DNA of 64,000 nucleotides from Danxiaibacter sp048498555 (GTDB lineage: Bacteria > Bacteroidota > Bacteroidia > Chitinophagales > Chitinophagaceae), in NCBI GenBank assembly GCA_048498555.1, contig JBEHXT010000008.1, positions 62,001 through 126,000 on the forward strand. The letters are read 5' to 3'. The notes below the pieces were generated by a model. The model worked only from the letters and a program-made list of their open reading frames with translations, searched no databases and was not told the origin of the DNA. Each line of letters starts with the position of its first letter. Positions within the stretch are counted from its first letter, which is position 1. Both the position numbers and the translations under genes were made by a program. Of the stretch, positions 1-8,242 are shown one piece after another.

Positions 1-87
1 CATTCCCATTACGCCCAGGCCAATGCCCTTCATGTTGGCGCCAATGAGAATCATTATAAGTACTATCAGAAATTGGATCCAGATCAT
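1..87 (-). CDS. C4-dicarboxylate transporter, Dcu type (N-terminal fragment)
   Basis: Only the first 29 codons lie in the window; the gene runs off the left edge. The peptide is a hydrophobic first membrane segment followed by a Gly-rich turn (LIGANMKGIGLGVMGM), which resembles the start of anaerobic DcuA/DcuB transporters (compare the Gly-rich GGIGIGFAGG stretch of E. coli DcuA). Dcu proteins exchange aspartate, fumarate, malate and succinate across the inner membrane. The gene follows periplasmic asparaginase and aspartase on the same strand, the classic partners of a Dcu carrier: aspartate made outside is imported and deaminated to fumarate. The call rests on a short stretch plus this context, so DcuA and DcuB cannot be told apart. 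Confidence 0.7.
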   Translation of the reverse strand, partial: MIWIQFLIVLIMILIGANMKGIGLGVMGM

Positions 88-176
88 AAGCTTGGTTGTT
101 GTTGTTTTAATATGGGCTATAATGTATGTGACAAAGCGCAATTTTTCTGAGAAAACTGCGCGGCCACCAGTAGGGG

Positions 177-1238
177 TTAGAATTTAAAGAAATAACTCTG
201 TAATGTCTTTTTGTCTTTTGTCTGCGTTAATCCCAGCATTAATAATACCCTTGACTTTTGTGGATTTAAATCATCTGAAACAATAGTGCCTAGTTTGTCA
301 TCATCAATCTCATCATATAAAGTAACACGGCCCATTGGTACATGCGAAGAACGGCATACAACGACGCCTTTCTTAATAGCCCTGTCAACCGCATCATAAA
401 AAACTTTATTAAAATTACCGTTACCCACGCCTGCAATCACAATACCCTGATATCCTGCATTAACAAATGCGTCAATAGCTATTGGTTCAGCATCTGCGCT
501 CATAAACGCAATGCCTACTTTGGGTAAAGTCTTTACGTTTTTAATATCGAAAGGAGTCGCTTTATTTCCAGCACGTATGGAATTCAGATAATAAAACACC
601 TTTCCGTCATACACTTGTCCGAGAGGGCCAAGATTAGGAGCTGCAAACGCGTTCACTTTCGTCGTGTTCACTTTCTCAACATCCCTTCCATCAAAAATTC
701 CTTCATTAAAAACTACGAGCACACCTCGTCCATTTGTTGCAGGATTTGCAGCAACCGTAATAGCGTCGTATAAATTTTTAGGTCCGTCTGCACTGATGGC
801 TGTTGCCGGGCGCATAGAGCCTGTGAGTACCACGGGTTTGTCATAGCGTACTGTAAGATTTAAAAAGTATGCAGTTTCTTCTTGCGTATCTGTGCCGTGC
901 GTAATAACTATTCCATCTGCCTCATTTTTTGAGAAGATCTCGTTGATGCGTTTATCCAATTTTTGCCATATTTCAACGGTCATATCCTGGCTACCAACAT
1001 TAGACACTTGTTCGCCGGTTACATCTGCTATTTTCTCAACACCTGGAACTGCTGCCAGCAATTCTTTTATGGGTAGCTTTCCTGCCTCATATCCAGCCCG
1101 GTCAGGCGATGCTCCTTGTCCGGCAATTGTTCCACCGGTTGCCAGTATAATAATGTGGGGTTTTTTGGTTGTTCCCTGTGCAAATGCAGTTGCAGAAAAC
1201 ACAAGGAAGGTGATGATGAGCGTGAAGGTATTTTTCAT
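177..1238 (-). CDS. ansB: Type II (periplasmic) L-asparaginase
   Basis: Hydrolyses L-asparagine to aspartate and ammonia in the periplasm. The 353-residue protein starts with a signal peptide (about residues 1-21, ending AFAQ). It has the first asparaginase signature LATGGTIAG at 32-40, with nucleophile Thr37, and the second signature HGTDT at 114-118, with Thr116 and Asp117 matching E. coli Thr89 and Asp90. Length is normal for the family. By eye, the position matching E. coli Lys162 is a proline (AANPATNGRGV), so the third member of the usual Thr-Lys-Asp triad seems to be missing or shifted. The gene sits 59 bases after aspA and 89 bases before the Dcu gene on the same strand, so it is probably the middle gene of an operon that turns external asparagine into fumarate and ammonia. 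Confidence 0.93.
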   Translation of the reverse strand: MKNTFTLIITFLVFSATAFAQGTTKKPHIIILATGGTIAGQGASPDRAGYEAGKLPIKELLAAVPGVEKIADVTGEQVSNVGSQDMTVEIWQKLDKRINEIFSKNEADGIVITHGTDTQEETAYFLNLTVRYDKPVVLTGSMRPATAISADGPKNLYDAITVAANPATNGRGVLVVFNEGIFDGRDVEKVNTTKVNAFAAPNLGPLGQVYDGKVFYYLNSIRAGNKATPFDIKNVKTLPKVGIAFMSADAEPIAIDAFVNAGYQGIVIAGVGNGNFNKVFYDAVDRAIKKGVVVCRSSHVPMGRVTLYDEIDDDKLGTIVSDDLNPQKSRVLLMLGLTQTKDKKTLQSYFFKF

Positions 1239-1297
1239 AAGTGAGTATTTAGTTGTTACATTGTAATAGCCGTTTTATTGAAGGGCTACCGCTTGTA

Positions 1298-2707
1298 TTA
1301 CTGGTTTATAAATTTGGGGTGGATGAGATTATCTATAGAATAAATTTCATCCCATTTAGCCTGGGTGATCAGTTTTCTTTCCTGCACAGCAATCTGATGT
1401 ACAGATTTGCCCGACTTTAATGCTTCTTTGGCAATGCTGGCAGATTCCTCATATCCTAGAATCGGGTTTAACTGCGTTACAATGCCTATGCTATGCATCA
1501 CCATTTCTTTAGTGTGCTCGGCATTGGCGGTTATGCCATCAACGCATTTTTCTCTTAACATGTGGCTGGCTTTGGTAATATATTCCAAAGAAGTAAAAAG
1601 TGCAAAGCCAATTACAGGTTCCATTACATTTAGTTGAAGCTGGCCGGCTTCGGCTGCGAGCGTAACGGTCAGGTCAGCACCAATTACGTAAAAACAGGTC
1701 TGGTTAACCGCTTCGGGAATAACAGGGTTCACCTTGCCGGGCATTATAGAAGAGCCAGGCTGCATAGGCGGCAGGTTAATTTCATTTAATCCACACCTGG
1801 GACCACTGCTGAGCAGGCGCAAGTCGTTGCATATTTTGCTCAGTTTAACGGCGCATCTTTTCAACGTACCGCTTAACTGTACATAAGCGCCAGTGTCGTA
1901 TGTGGCCTCAATAAGGTCGGGTGATAGTTTTACCGGTATACCTGAAATCTCTGCTATATAATCGGTGCATTTTTCCGCATAGCCTTTAGGTGCGTTTACG
2001 CCGGTACCTATTGCAGTTGCACCCATGTTTATTTCAGTAATCAGTTGCTGCACTTCTCTCATTCGCAACACATCTTCTCCTATGGTAGTTGCAAACGCAT
2101 TGAACTCCTGGCCAAGTGTCATCGGAACGGCGTCCTGTAGTTGTGTGCGGCCCATTTTCAATACATCCTTAAATTCCTGCCCTTTGTCAAAAAATGCATT
2201 CTGCAATTTTTCCAATGCATCGGTAAATTCATCTATCTTAAGATAAATGGCAAGGCGAAAAGCTGTAGGATATGCATCATTGGTGCTTTGTGAGCAGTTG
2301 ACATGGTTGTTTGGGTGCAGGTGATTGTAATCGCCTTTTTTATAGCCCATGTGCTCAAGGCCAATGTTGGCTATTACTTCATTTGCATTCATGTTGCACG
2401 ATGTTCCTGCGCCGCCCTGTATAAGGTCGCTTACAAACTGGTCCACATATTCGCCATCAATCAGTTTATCACTGGCATATACGATAGCCTCGGTTACTTT
2501 TTCGTCCAAAACCCCGCAATCCTTGTTGGCCAGTGCAGCTGCTTTTTTTACATAACCGAAGGCTTTAATAAATAAAGGCTCGGTGCTGATAGGGATTCCT
2601 GTAATGTCAAAATTTTCCCTGGCGCGCAATGTTTGTACACCGTAATAACAATCGTTAGGAATTTCTTTTTCCCCAAGAAAGTCATGCTCTTTTCTTGTAT
2701 TGCTCAT
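1298..2707 (-). CDS. aspA: Aspartate ammonia-lyase (aspartase)
   Basis: Converts L-aspartate to fumarate and ammonia in the cytoplasm. The 469-residue protein has the fumarase/aspartase superfamily signature GSSIMPGKVNP (Met at about residue 322), which carries the catalytic serine loop. Other family blocks include AGTSCNMNANEVIAN near residue 100 and the SQSTNDAYPTA stretch near 140. Length is close to the 478 residues of E. coli AspA. Aspartase is favoured over fumarase because the gene is followed on the same strand by asparaginase and a Dcu-type carrier. It is the first gene of this putative operon. The upstream 800 bases carry no other minus-strand gene, so its promoter should lie just above 2707; I see no clear TAnnTTTG box there. 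Confidence 0.93.
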   Translation of the reverse strand: MSNTRKEHDFLGEKEIPNDCYYGVQTLRARENFDITGIPISTEPLFIKAFGYVKKAAALANKDCGVLDEKVTEAIVYASDKLIDGEYVDQFVSDLIQGGAGTSCNMNANEVIANIGLEHMGYKKGDYNHLHPNNHVNCSQSTNDAYPTAFRLAIYLKIDEFTDALEKLQNAFFDKGQEFKDVLKMGRTQLQDAVPMTLGQEFNAFATTIGEDVLRMREVQQLITEINMGATAIGTGVNAPKGYAEKCTDYIAEISGIPVKLSPDLIEATYDTGAYVQLSGTLKRCAVKLSKICNDLRLLSSGPRCGLNEINLPPMQPGSSIMPGKVNPVIPEAVNQTCFYVIGADLTVTLAAEAGQLQLNVMEPVIGFALFTSLEYITKASHMLREKCVDGITANAEHTKEMVMHSIGIVTQLNPILGYEESASIAKEALKSGKSVHQIAVQERKLITQAKWDEIYSIDNLIHPKFINQ

Positions 2708-3189
2708 AAAAACTTTTTGAATATTTTTTTTAAAAAGTAGGTTGCTTCCATTTTTAAGCCCGGCTGCCCTGGGGAATATCTATCAATGGCATTCAATCAC
2801 AGGCAGCGGCTGATTTTGTAAAATATTTAATAACAAGGCGGTTGGGGATTTGTTTAACGATAGCTCATTTAAATTCAACCATATTTAACGGTAAATTGGT
2901 TAATAAGGGCTTTTCAAAAAAAAGTTAGCTTTTTTGGAAATTTTAATAAAAAAACGGGTTACCATTCTTTTCTTTTGGTAATTAACCAATACAGCAGGTG
3001 TAGCAGAGAAAATTGCGGGAGCCGATTACACACAACATCTGCAAATCATTAACAAATTATATGAGCGCTTTATTTCATCAATATAACCGTCAATCGAAGA
3101 AGTGTATCGTCGCATGTGCGAAGATGGCATTTGGCGGTGGGGTAAATTGCTGAAATCAGGTTAAGTAATAAACTAATTAAGCAAAAGAG

Positions 3190-3214
3190 CCCCGCCAGAA
3201 AGCGGGGTTTTTTT
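3190..3214 (+). terminator. Rho-independent terminator
   Basis: The perfect six-pair stem CCCCGC/GCGGGG with a six-base loop is followed by seven T. It closes a short transcript that starts somewhere in 2900-3150. No known gene precedes it on this strand, which hints at a small RNA or leader transcript. Confidence 0.8.
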
Positions 3215-3259
3215 ATTCAAATAGCTGAAAACGACAAAGTGAACAGGACGAAGAACACA

Positions 3260-3409
3260 ATGAATAGCTGGTTGCGTATAGCGCAGGACTTTCATGCTTG
3301 TATTTCCGTAAAGCCGGAACTGCTGCGTCTTTCAGTCATTACCCGTTTTGCGGCATCGGCGAAGCAGTATAAACGTATTTATAAGCGAACGGACCCGGGA
3401 TTTTTTTAG
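3260..3409 (+). CDS. Possible 49-residue small protein, unknown
   Basis: An ATG-initiated 49-codon frame ending in TAG, directly upstream of a terminator at 3444-3480 and downstream of another at 3190-3214, so it fills a transcription unit of its own. The peptide is arginine- and lysine-rich in its second half (AKQYKRIYKRTDPGFF) and has no signal peptide or known motif. There is no clear ribosome-binding site, but this lineage often lacks one. It may equally be a chance frame inside a non-coding RNA. Confidence 0.25.
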   Translation: MNSWLRIAQDFHACISVKPELLRLSVITRFAASAKQYKRIYKRTDPGFF

Positions 3410-3443
3410 ACAATACTTTATAATCGAACTATAGAGTGAAAAG

Positions 3444-3480
3444 CCCGGTCTGAAGTTAGTTTCAGCCGGGTTTTTCTTTT
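3444..3480 (+). terminator. Rho-independent terminator
   Basis: The stem CCCGG..CCGGG extends after one bulged T by CTGAA/TTCAG around a short loop, and is followed by TTTTTCTTTTTT. It lies only 35 bases before the DinB-like gene, isolating that gene from upstream transcription. Confidence 0.75.
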
Positions 3481-3514
3481 TTAACGACTTTTTTTAACCA
3501 GGGAAATTTTCTTT

Positions 3515-4129
3515 ATGATCCAGAATGTTATGAGCAGAATTAAAGATGAAATGTTCATCACATTTAATGATGTGATGAAATGGTTTAACGCAGGCGAAGA
3601 AATGATGCATTATAGGCCTGCCAACGGTGGATGGACAATTGGTGAGGTGCTGGAACACATCACCCTAACCAATTTTTATTTGTTGCTGCTAATAAGAAAA
3701 GCAGCACTGAAAAGCTTGCAGCATTCAATGGATAACGACTACCGAAGCGTATTGCAATCCTATGAATTTGATTGGGATAAAATGCAGGTGGTAAGTAACC
3801 GCGGTGCCGCAGACTGGAATGCTCCGGAACAGATGGTACCTAGCGGAACAGTTACTCCAGGCGATGTTAAAGCCACGTTGCGCCGTCAATTGGTGGAATG
3901 CCTGGGACTGCTTGACGATCTCAGGAATGGAGAAGGTGTGCTGCACACCACCATGATGAATATGTACGGATTGGGCAAAATAGACGTATATCAACACATC
4001 TATTTTCTTGTTCAACACGCAAAAAGGCATATTGGCCAAATGCGCGCCATCCGTAATGAATTTGAGGAAGTAGTTGCGCCCAGCCAGCGTTTTACGCATG
4101 GCAGAAATCAATTGAGCGTAGTAGCCTAG
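3515..4129 (+). CDS. DinB-like four-helix-bundle protein
   Basis: A 204-residue protein of the DinB/YfiT-like superfamily (putative metal-dependent enzymes; some members are bacillithiol or mycothiol S-transferases). The pattern is typical: an early WTIGEVLEHI stretch with His48, then a late QHAKRHIGQMRAIR stretch with His168 and His172, giving the expected three-histidine metal site. A bacillithiol-linked role is possible because a YtxJ protein is encoded elsewhere in the window, but nothing local shows the substrate. An alternative ATG five codons downstream would remove only MIQNV. The gene stands alone between a terminator and the gatB promoter. Confidence 0.75.
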   Translation: MIQNVMSRIKDEMFITFNDVMKWFNAGEEMMHYRPANGGWTIGEVLEHITLTNFYLLLLIRKAALKSLQHSMDNDYRSVLQSYEFDWDKMQVVSNRGAADWNAPEQMVPSGTVTPGDVKATLRRQLVECLGLLDDLRNGEGVLHTTMMNMYGLGKIDVYQHIYFLVQHAKRHIGQMRAIRNEFEEVVAPSQRFTHGRNQLSVVA

Positions 4130-4236
4130 CAATATCAGCGGCCTGCCATGTTTTTAGTATCATGCGCAGGCTGTTATATTTTCTCAAAGGCTTGTCAAAA
4201 CTCTTAAAAACAGGCAATTTCATCAGTTCAAACCAA

Positions 4237-4244
4237 TACCTTTG
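4237..4244 (+). promoter_or_regulatory. Putative gatB promoter, -7 box TACCTTTG
   Basis: TACCTTTG is an exact match to the Bacteroidota primary-sigma -7 consensus TAnnTTTG. It sits 32 bases before the gatB ATG, giving a leader of about 25 bases. No good TTG -33 element is visible at the expected distance. Confidence 0.45.
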
Positions 4245-4276
4245 CTTACCTCACAAACAGATGAAGTTGTTTTATA

Positions 4277-5725
4277 ATGAGTTATCACGACAAATATGAA
4301 GCGGTTATCGGGCTGGAAGTGCATGCGCAGTTAATGACGCAGAGTAAGCTATTCTGTGGCGACAGTACTGCATTTGGAGCCGAGCCCAATACTCATGTCA
4401 GCCCCATTACATTAGGACATCCGGGCACGTTGCCTAAAACAAACAAAGAAGCAGTTGAACTGGCCATAAGGATCGGTTTGGCTTGCAATTGCCATATAGA
4501 ACGTTACAACTATTTCGCGCGAAAGAATTATTTCTATCCGGATTTGCCCAAAGGCTACCAGGTATCGCAACATACAACGCCCATTTGCAAAGGTGGGTAT
4601 GTAACCATTCGCACGGCTTCCGGTACACGGAATGTTCAGTTGAACAGGATCCATATGGAAGAAGATGCGGGCAAAAGTATTCATGACATTGATGATAAGA
4701 ATACCTGCGTAGATTATAACCGTGCAGGTGTTGGATTGGTTGAAATTGTAACCGAGCCGGATTTGAACAGTGCAGATGAAGCTTACCATTATGTTACCGA
4801 ATTGCGTAAACTCGTCCGCTGGATAGGTGTTTGCGACGGCAATATGGAAGAAGGAAGCCTTCGTTGCGATGCAAACGTTTCTGTAAGGCTGAAGGGAGAA
4901 ACAAAGCTTGGGACAAAGGTGGAAGTGAAAAACCTGAATTCTATCCGTAACGTAAAAAAAGCGATCGAGTTTGAGATAGACCGCATGATCAATGTTATTG
5001 AAAACGGTGGCACTATTACTCAGCAAACAAGAAGCTTTGATGCTTCCAACGATACTACTTTCGCTATACGCGACAAAGAAGAGGCCAACGACTACCGCTA
5101 TTTTCCAGAGCCCGACCTGCCGCCTTTCCGTTTAACAGAAGCATTTATCGATGAAATAAAAGAAGGACTGCCAACATTGCCTGAACAGCTTTTTGCACTC
5201 TATCAACAGCAATATGGTTTGAGCGAATACGATGCTGCGCAGCTTTGCCTGGAAAAAGAAACTACCGATTATTTTAACGAAGTAGTGAAACATACCGACC
5301 ATTATAAAGCTGTAGCCAACTGGCTAAACGGCCCGGTAAGGCAGTATGTAAATGAGCACAAATCTGCTATGCATTCTTTCGCACTTAAGCCGGAACAATT
5401 GGCAGAAGTGATTAAACTGATTGATGAAGGAAAAATCAATTTTTCAGTTGCATCATCAAAATTATTGCCTGCACTTTTGGAAAACGGCTCCAAAGATCCT
5501 GTTCAGCTTGCTACTGAATTGAATCTGATACAGGTAAGCGACAGTAATGAAATTGAAACCTGGGTAAGCGAAGTAATTGCTAAAATGCCAGAGAAAGTTG
5601 CGGAATACAAAAAAGGCAAAAAGGGGTTGATTGGCCTGTTTGTTGGGGAAGTTAAAAAAGCAAGCAAGGGCAAGGCTGATCCTAAAATTGTAACAGCGTT
5701 GCTGGAACAGAAGTTATCTGTCTAG
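4277..5725 (+). CDS. gatB: Asp-tRNA(Asn)/Glu-tRNA(Gln) amidotransferase subunit B
   Basis: GatB is the tRNA-binding, kinase-like subunit of the GatCAB complex, which amidates mischarged Glu-tRNA(Gln) or Asp-tRNA(Asn). The 482-residue length matches the family. The N-terminus has the typical YEAVIGLEVHAQL, and the catalytic half contains CVDYNRAGVGLVEIVTEPD. The C-terminal third (from about residue 330) is the helical YqeY-like tail that grips tRNA. gatA and gatC are not adjacent, which is common in this phylum. The thioredoxin lipoprotein gene follows after 43 bases and may be cotranscribed. An asparagine synthetase gene lies close by, so the organism may also make free asparagine directly. 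Confidence 0.95.
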   Translation: MSYHDKYEAVIGLEVHAQLMTQSKLFCGDSTAFGAEPNTHVSPITLGHPGTLPKTNKEAVELAIRIGLACNCHIERYNYFARKNYFYPDLPKGYQVSQHTTPICKGGYVTIRTASGTRNVQLNRIHMEEDAGKSIHDIDDKNTCVDYNRAGVGLVEIVTEPDLNSADEAYHYVTELRKLVRWIGVCDGNMEEGSLRCDANVSVRLKGETKLGTKVEVKNLNSIRNVKKAIEFEIDRMINVIENGGTITQQTRSFDASNDTTFAIRDKEEANDYRYFPEPDLPPFRLTEAFIDEIKEGLPTLPEQLFALYQQQYGLSEYDAAQLCLEKETTDYFNEVVKHTDHYKAVANWLNGPVRQYVNEHKSAMHSFALKPEQLAEVIKLIDEGKINFSVASSKLLPALLENGSKDPVQLATELNLIQVSDSNEIETWVSEVIAKMPEKVAEYKKGKKGLIGLFVGEVKKASKGKADPKIVTALLEQKLSV

Positions 5726-5760
5726 CATAAATTCAAATCTTAAATTCAAATATCAAATAG
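5724..5760. repeat. Short word repeat (AAATTCAAAT type)
   Basis: Degenerate tandem words of the type AAATTCAAATCTT fill the spacer between gatB and the thioredoxin gene. Related AT-rich words recur near 36110, 51360 and 52780. Confidence 0.5.
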
Positions 5761-5768
5761 ACTCACGG

Positions 5769-6941
5769 ATGAAAAAAATTCTTATTGTGCTGATGGCCGC
5801 TGTTGCATTAGCGGCTTGTGGTAAAAAGAAGCATGGTGCTTTTGTTGTAAGTGGAAAGATTACCAATCTTGACGCCAAAAAAATATTTCTGGAACAATTA
5901 CCGCTGGATGCAAATGCTCCTGTAGTTGTTGATTCAGCCACACTTAAACCCGGCGGTGGTTATGAGATGCGTGCTGTCGCTAAAGACGAAGGGCTTTACA
6001 GGCTTACATTTGACAGGGGCCCTCAGATTATCTTCATTAACGATGACGATCATATCCGCATTTCTCTGGATGCAAACTCACATAGAAAACCTACGGTGGA
6101 AGGATCTGATGCAACCAAGGGCCTGTATGACTTTTTTGAAACGTACACAAAGAAAGATTCAATTCTCTATGCCTCATTCATGGCGCTGGATAGTGCAAAG
6201 AGAACTCCGGGCCTGGACAGTAATGTTGTAAAAGACCTGGAATCTAAAAAAGATAAAGCACTCAAGGGATTGAATGACGATGTGAAATCGTTTATGAATA
6301 ATTCTAAAAGCCCTGCAGCCATTTACTATGGTATTGTATTGGCTTCAAAAACAATTCCGCCTGATGAACTTAAGCCAATCGTAATTGCTTTGTCCAATAA
6401 ATTTAAAGACAATGCTGGTTTAGCCAAGATAAAACAAATGCTGACGGCTCCTCAACAGGCTCCAACAAGCAATAGCCAGGAGAAACCATACGCATTATTG
6501 AATCAGCAAGCGCCCGATTTGCAAATGCAGGATGTAAATGGCAAAACGCTTTCTATCAGCAATTTTAAAGGCAAATATGTACTGGTTGATTTTTGGGCTA
6601 GCTGGTGCGGTCCGTGCAGGCAGGAAAACCCTAATGTGGTAACAGCTTACAATAAGTTTAAGGATAAGAATTTTACCATCCTTGGTGTATCTCTTGATAA
6701 AGATAAAGCTGCATGGTTAAAGGCGATTAAGGATGACGGCTTGGCCTGGAACCATATGAGCGACCTGAAACAATGGGAAAGTGCAGCGGTGAATACTTAT
6801 CAGTTTGATGGTATTCCTTTCAACGTATTACTCGATCCTTCAGGAAAAATCATTGCAAGCAGCCTGCGTGGCGATGACCTTGAGAAGAAGCTGGCTGAAG
6901 TATTGTCACCTCAGGACAATTCTACTCAGAGCCTGAAGTAA
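5769..6941 (+). CDS. TlpA-like thioredoxin lipoprotein with DUF4369-like N-domain
   Basis: A 390-residue envelope disulfide reductase. The signal peptide ends in the lipobox LAAC with Cys17. Residues about 25-120 form the beta-rich domain (SGKITNLDAKKIFLEQL) typical of the DUF4369 region that precedes TlpA domains in Bacteroidota, followed by a helical linker. The AhpC/TSA-thioredoxin fold starts near residue 245, with the redox motif WCGPC at Cys280 and Cys283 and the cis-proline in FDGIPFNVLLD. Such proteins reduce periplasmic cysteines, for example in cytochrome maturation; the client here is unknown. A strong terminator at 7027-7068 closes the gatB-thioredoxin unit. Confidence 0.9.
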   Translation: MKKILIVLMAAVALAACGKKKHGAFVVSGKITNLDAKKIFLEQLPLDANAPVVVDSATLKPGGGYEMRAVAKDEGLYRLTFDRGPQIIFINDDDHIRISLDANSHRKPTVEGSDATKGLYDFFETYTKKDSILYASFMALDSAKRTPGLDSNVVKDLESKKDKALKGLNDDVKSFMNNSKSPAAIYYGIVLASKTIPPDELKPIVIALSNKFKDNAGLAKIKQMLTAPQQAPTSNSQEKPYALLNQQAPDLQMQDVNGKTLSISNFKGKYVLVDFWASWCGPCRQENPNVVTAYNKFKDKNFTILGVSLDKDKAAWLKAIKDDGLAWNHMSDLKQWESAAVNTYQFDGIPFNVLLDPSGKIIASSLRGDDLEKKLAEVLSPQDNSTQSLK

Positions 6942-7133
6942 ATTTGCGAATGTGCGAATGAGTAAATGTGCGGATGAAGAATAGTGAATGGTGAATAGTA
7001 CAGACTAGCTCACTTAATCTAAACATAAAAAAGATGGCTGGAAGATTAATTCCAGCCGTCTTTTTTTATTCTTATAAACTGTAATCCTCATTCGCCCATT
7101 CACTCATTCGCACATCCGCACATTCGCAAATTG
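6942..7133. repeat. Inverted pair of word repeats flanking a terminator
   Basis: The gap between two converging genes starts (6942-6975) with words such as TTTGCGAATGTGCGAATG and ends (7090-7133) with the same words in reverse complement. The terminator stem lies between them. Folded, the two copies would form a long imperfect hairpin around the terminator. A second variety (GTGAATGGTGAATAG) sits at 6984-7002. Confidence 0.7.
7027..7068 (+). terminator. Strong, probably bidirectional terminator
   Basis: The stem GATGGCTGGAA/TTCCAGCCGTC is followed by seven T and preceded by a run of A. It can therefore stop both the thioredoxin transcript (plus) and the asnA transcript (minus). Confidence 0.85.
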
Positions 7134-8180
7134 TTAAAGCAATTGAATTCCCGCCGCCTTACATGCGCTTCTCATGTCATCGCTCCAGATGCTGCTTTGT
7201 ACTTCACCTACATGCGCTTTGCGAAGAAAGAACATACATATCCTTGACTGGCCGATGCCACCACCGATGGTTAAAGGATACTCACCACCAAGCAAGCGTT
7301 GGTGCCAGGGATATTTTTTTCTATTCGTTGTATTAGTAATTGTAAGCTGGTGTTCAAGAGCTTTTTCATCCACACGAATGCCCATAGACGATACTTCAAG
7401 GGCGCAGTTTAAAACGGGATAATGCAAAATGATGTCGCCGTTTAAACCTGGGAGATTTTCATCGCTAGGAGTGCTCCAGTCGTCATAATCAGGTGCGCGC
7501 AGATCGTGGGCTTCTCCATTGGATAATTTGTTGCCTATACCTATGATAAACACTGCGCCATATTCTTTGGCGATCTTGTTTTCACGCATTTTCGATGTGT
7601 CGTTCGGGTAGCGTTGCAATAATTCTTCCGCGTGTATAAACGTGATCTTCTCAGGTAAAATAGCCTCGCCAAGAACGGGAAATCTTTCCAGCACTTCCTT
7701 TTCCATATTGCGTAAAACCTTGTAAATGCGTTCTACAATGTTTTTCAGCTTTGCGATATTGCGTTCTTCAGGACGGATGATTTTTTCCCAATCCCATTGG
7801 TCAACATAAATGGAGTGTGTGTTGTCCATTTCTTCATCACCGCGAATTGCATTCATATCTGTATATAACCCTGTGTTCGGGGTAAAGCCATAGTCCTTCA
7901 GTGCGGCGCGCTTCCATTTGGCAAGCGAGTGTACTACAAGCGCTTTTGTATCGTTCAGGTCCTTTACCGGGAAAGATGCAGGCCGCTCAACGCCATTGAG
8001 GTCGTCATTGTATCCACTGTTTTCCAACACAAACAAAGGTGCCGAAACACGTGTCAAATACAATTCTTTAGCCAGCTCGTGTTCAAAATGATCTTTAACG
8101 AACTTGATGGCAATTTCGGTTTCGATGAGGCTTAACGCCGAATGATAGTTATCAGGAAGATATAGTCCTTTTGTGAACAT
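7134..8180 (-). CDS. asnA: Aspartate-ammonia ligase (asparagine synthetase A)
   Basis: Makes asparagine from aspartate, ammonia and ATP (AMP-forming). The 348-residue protein is close to the 330-residue E. coli AsnA and has the class II synthetase-like core. Visible family blocks are VERPASFPVKD near residue 65, the DMNAIRGDEEMDNTHSIYVD region near 110, and the C-terminal GGGIGQSRICMFFLRKAHVG, which forms the ATP-binding end of the fold. The gene is transcribed towards the thioredoxin gene and away from the ECF sigma gene. A TATTTTTG box (minus strand, 8243-8250) next to a 14-base palindrome gives a plausible regulated promoter. Confidence 0.95.
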   Translation of the reverse strand: MFTKGLYLPDNYHSALSLIETEIAIKFVKDHFEHELAKELYLTRVSAPLFVLENSGYNDDLNGVERPASFPVKDLNDTKALVVHSLAKWKRAALKDYGFTPNTGLYTDMNAIRGDEEMDNTHSIYVDQWDWEKIIRPEERNIAKLKNIVERIYKVLRNMEKEVLERFPVLGEAILPEKITFIHAEELLQRYPNDTSKMRENKIAKEYGAVFIIGIGNKLSNGEAHDLRAPDYDDWSTPSDENLPGLNGDIILHYPVLNCALEVSSMGIRVDEKALEHQLTITNTTNRKKYPWHQRLLGGEYPLTIGGGIGQSRICMFFLRKAHVGEVQSSIWSDDMRSACKAAGIQLL

Positions 8181-8242
8181 AGTAGCTAAATAATGTAATT
8201 AAAAAGGTTGTAAACCTACAAAAAGAAAGGTAATGTATGCAT

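Larger units (their letters stand above)
2708..3514. other. Gene-poor gap with two terminators and possible tiny ORFs
   Basis: No standard gene is visible in 807 bases. The left part (2708-2990) is AT-rich and should hold the aspA promoter. It also contains a 10-base inverted pair (ATTGGTTAAT near 2895 and its complement near 2983) that may be chance. Two plus-strand terminators end at 3214 and 3480. Before each lies a short open frame with no recognisable product: 30 codons at 3061-3153 and 49 codons at 3260-3409. These could be leader peptides, small proteins or noise. Confidence 0.5.

Noticed and set aside
892..1266. Plus-strand 124-codon frame opposite the asparaginase gene
   Set aside because: It lies antisense to a gene with clear family motifs and its translation has no family pattern; long antisense frames are common here.
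2895..2992. 10-base inverted pair ATTGGTTAAT / ATTAACCAAT
   Set aside because: The arms are about 80 bases apart in AT-rich DNA, so chance is a fair explanation; no promoter or gene end explains it.
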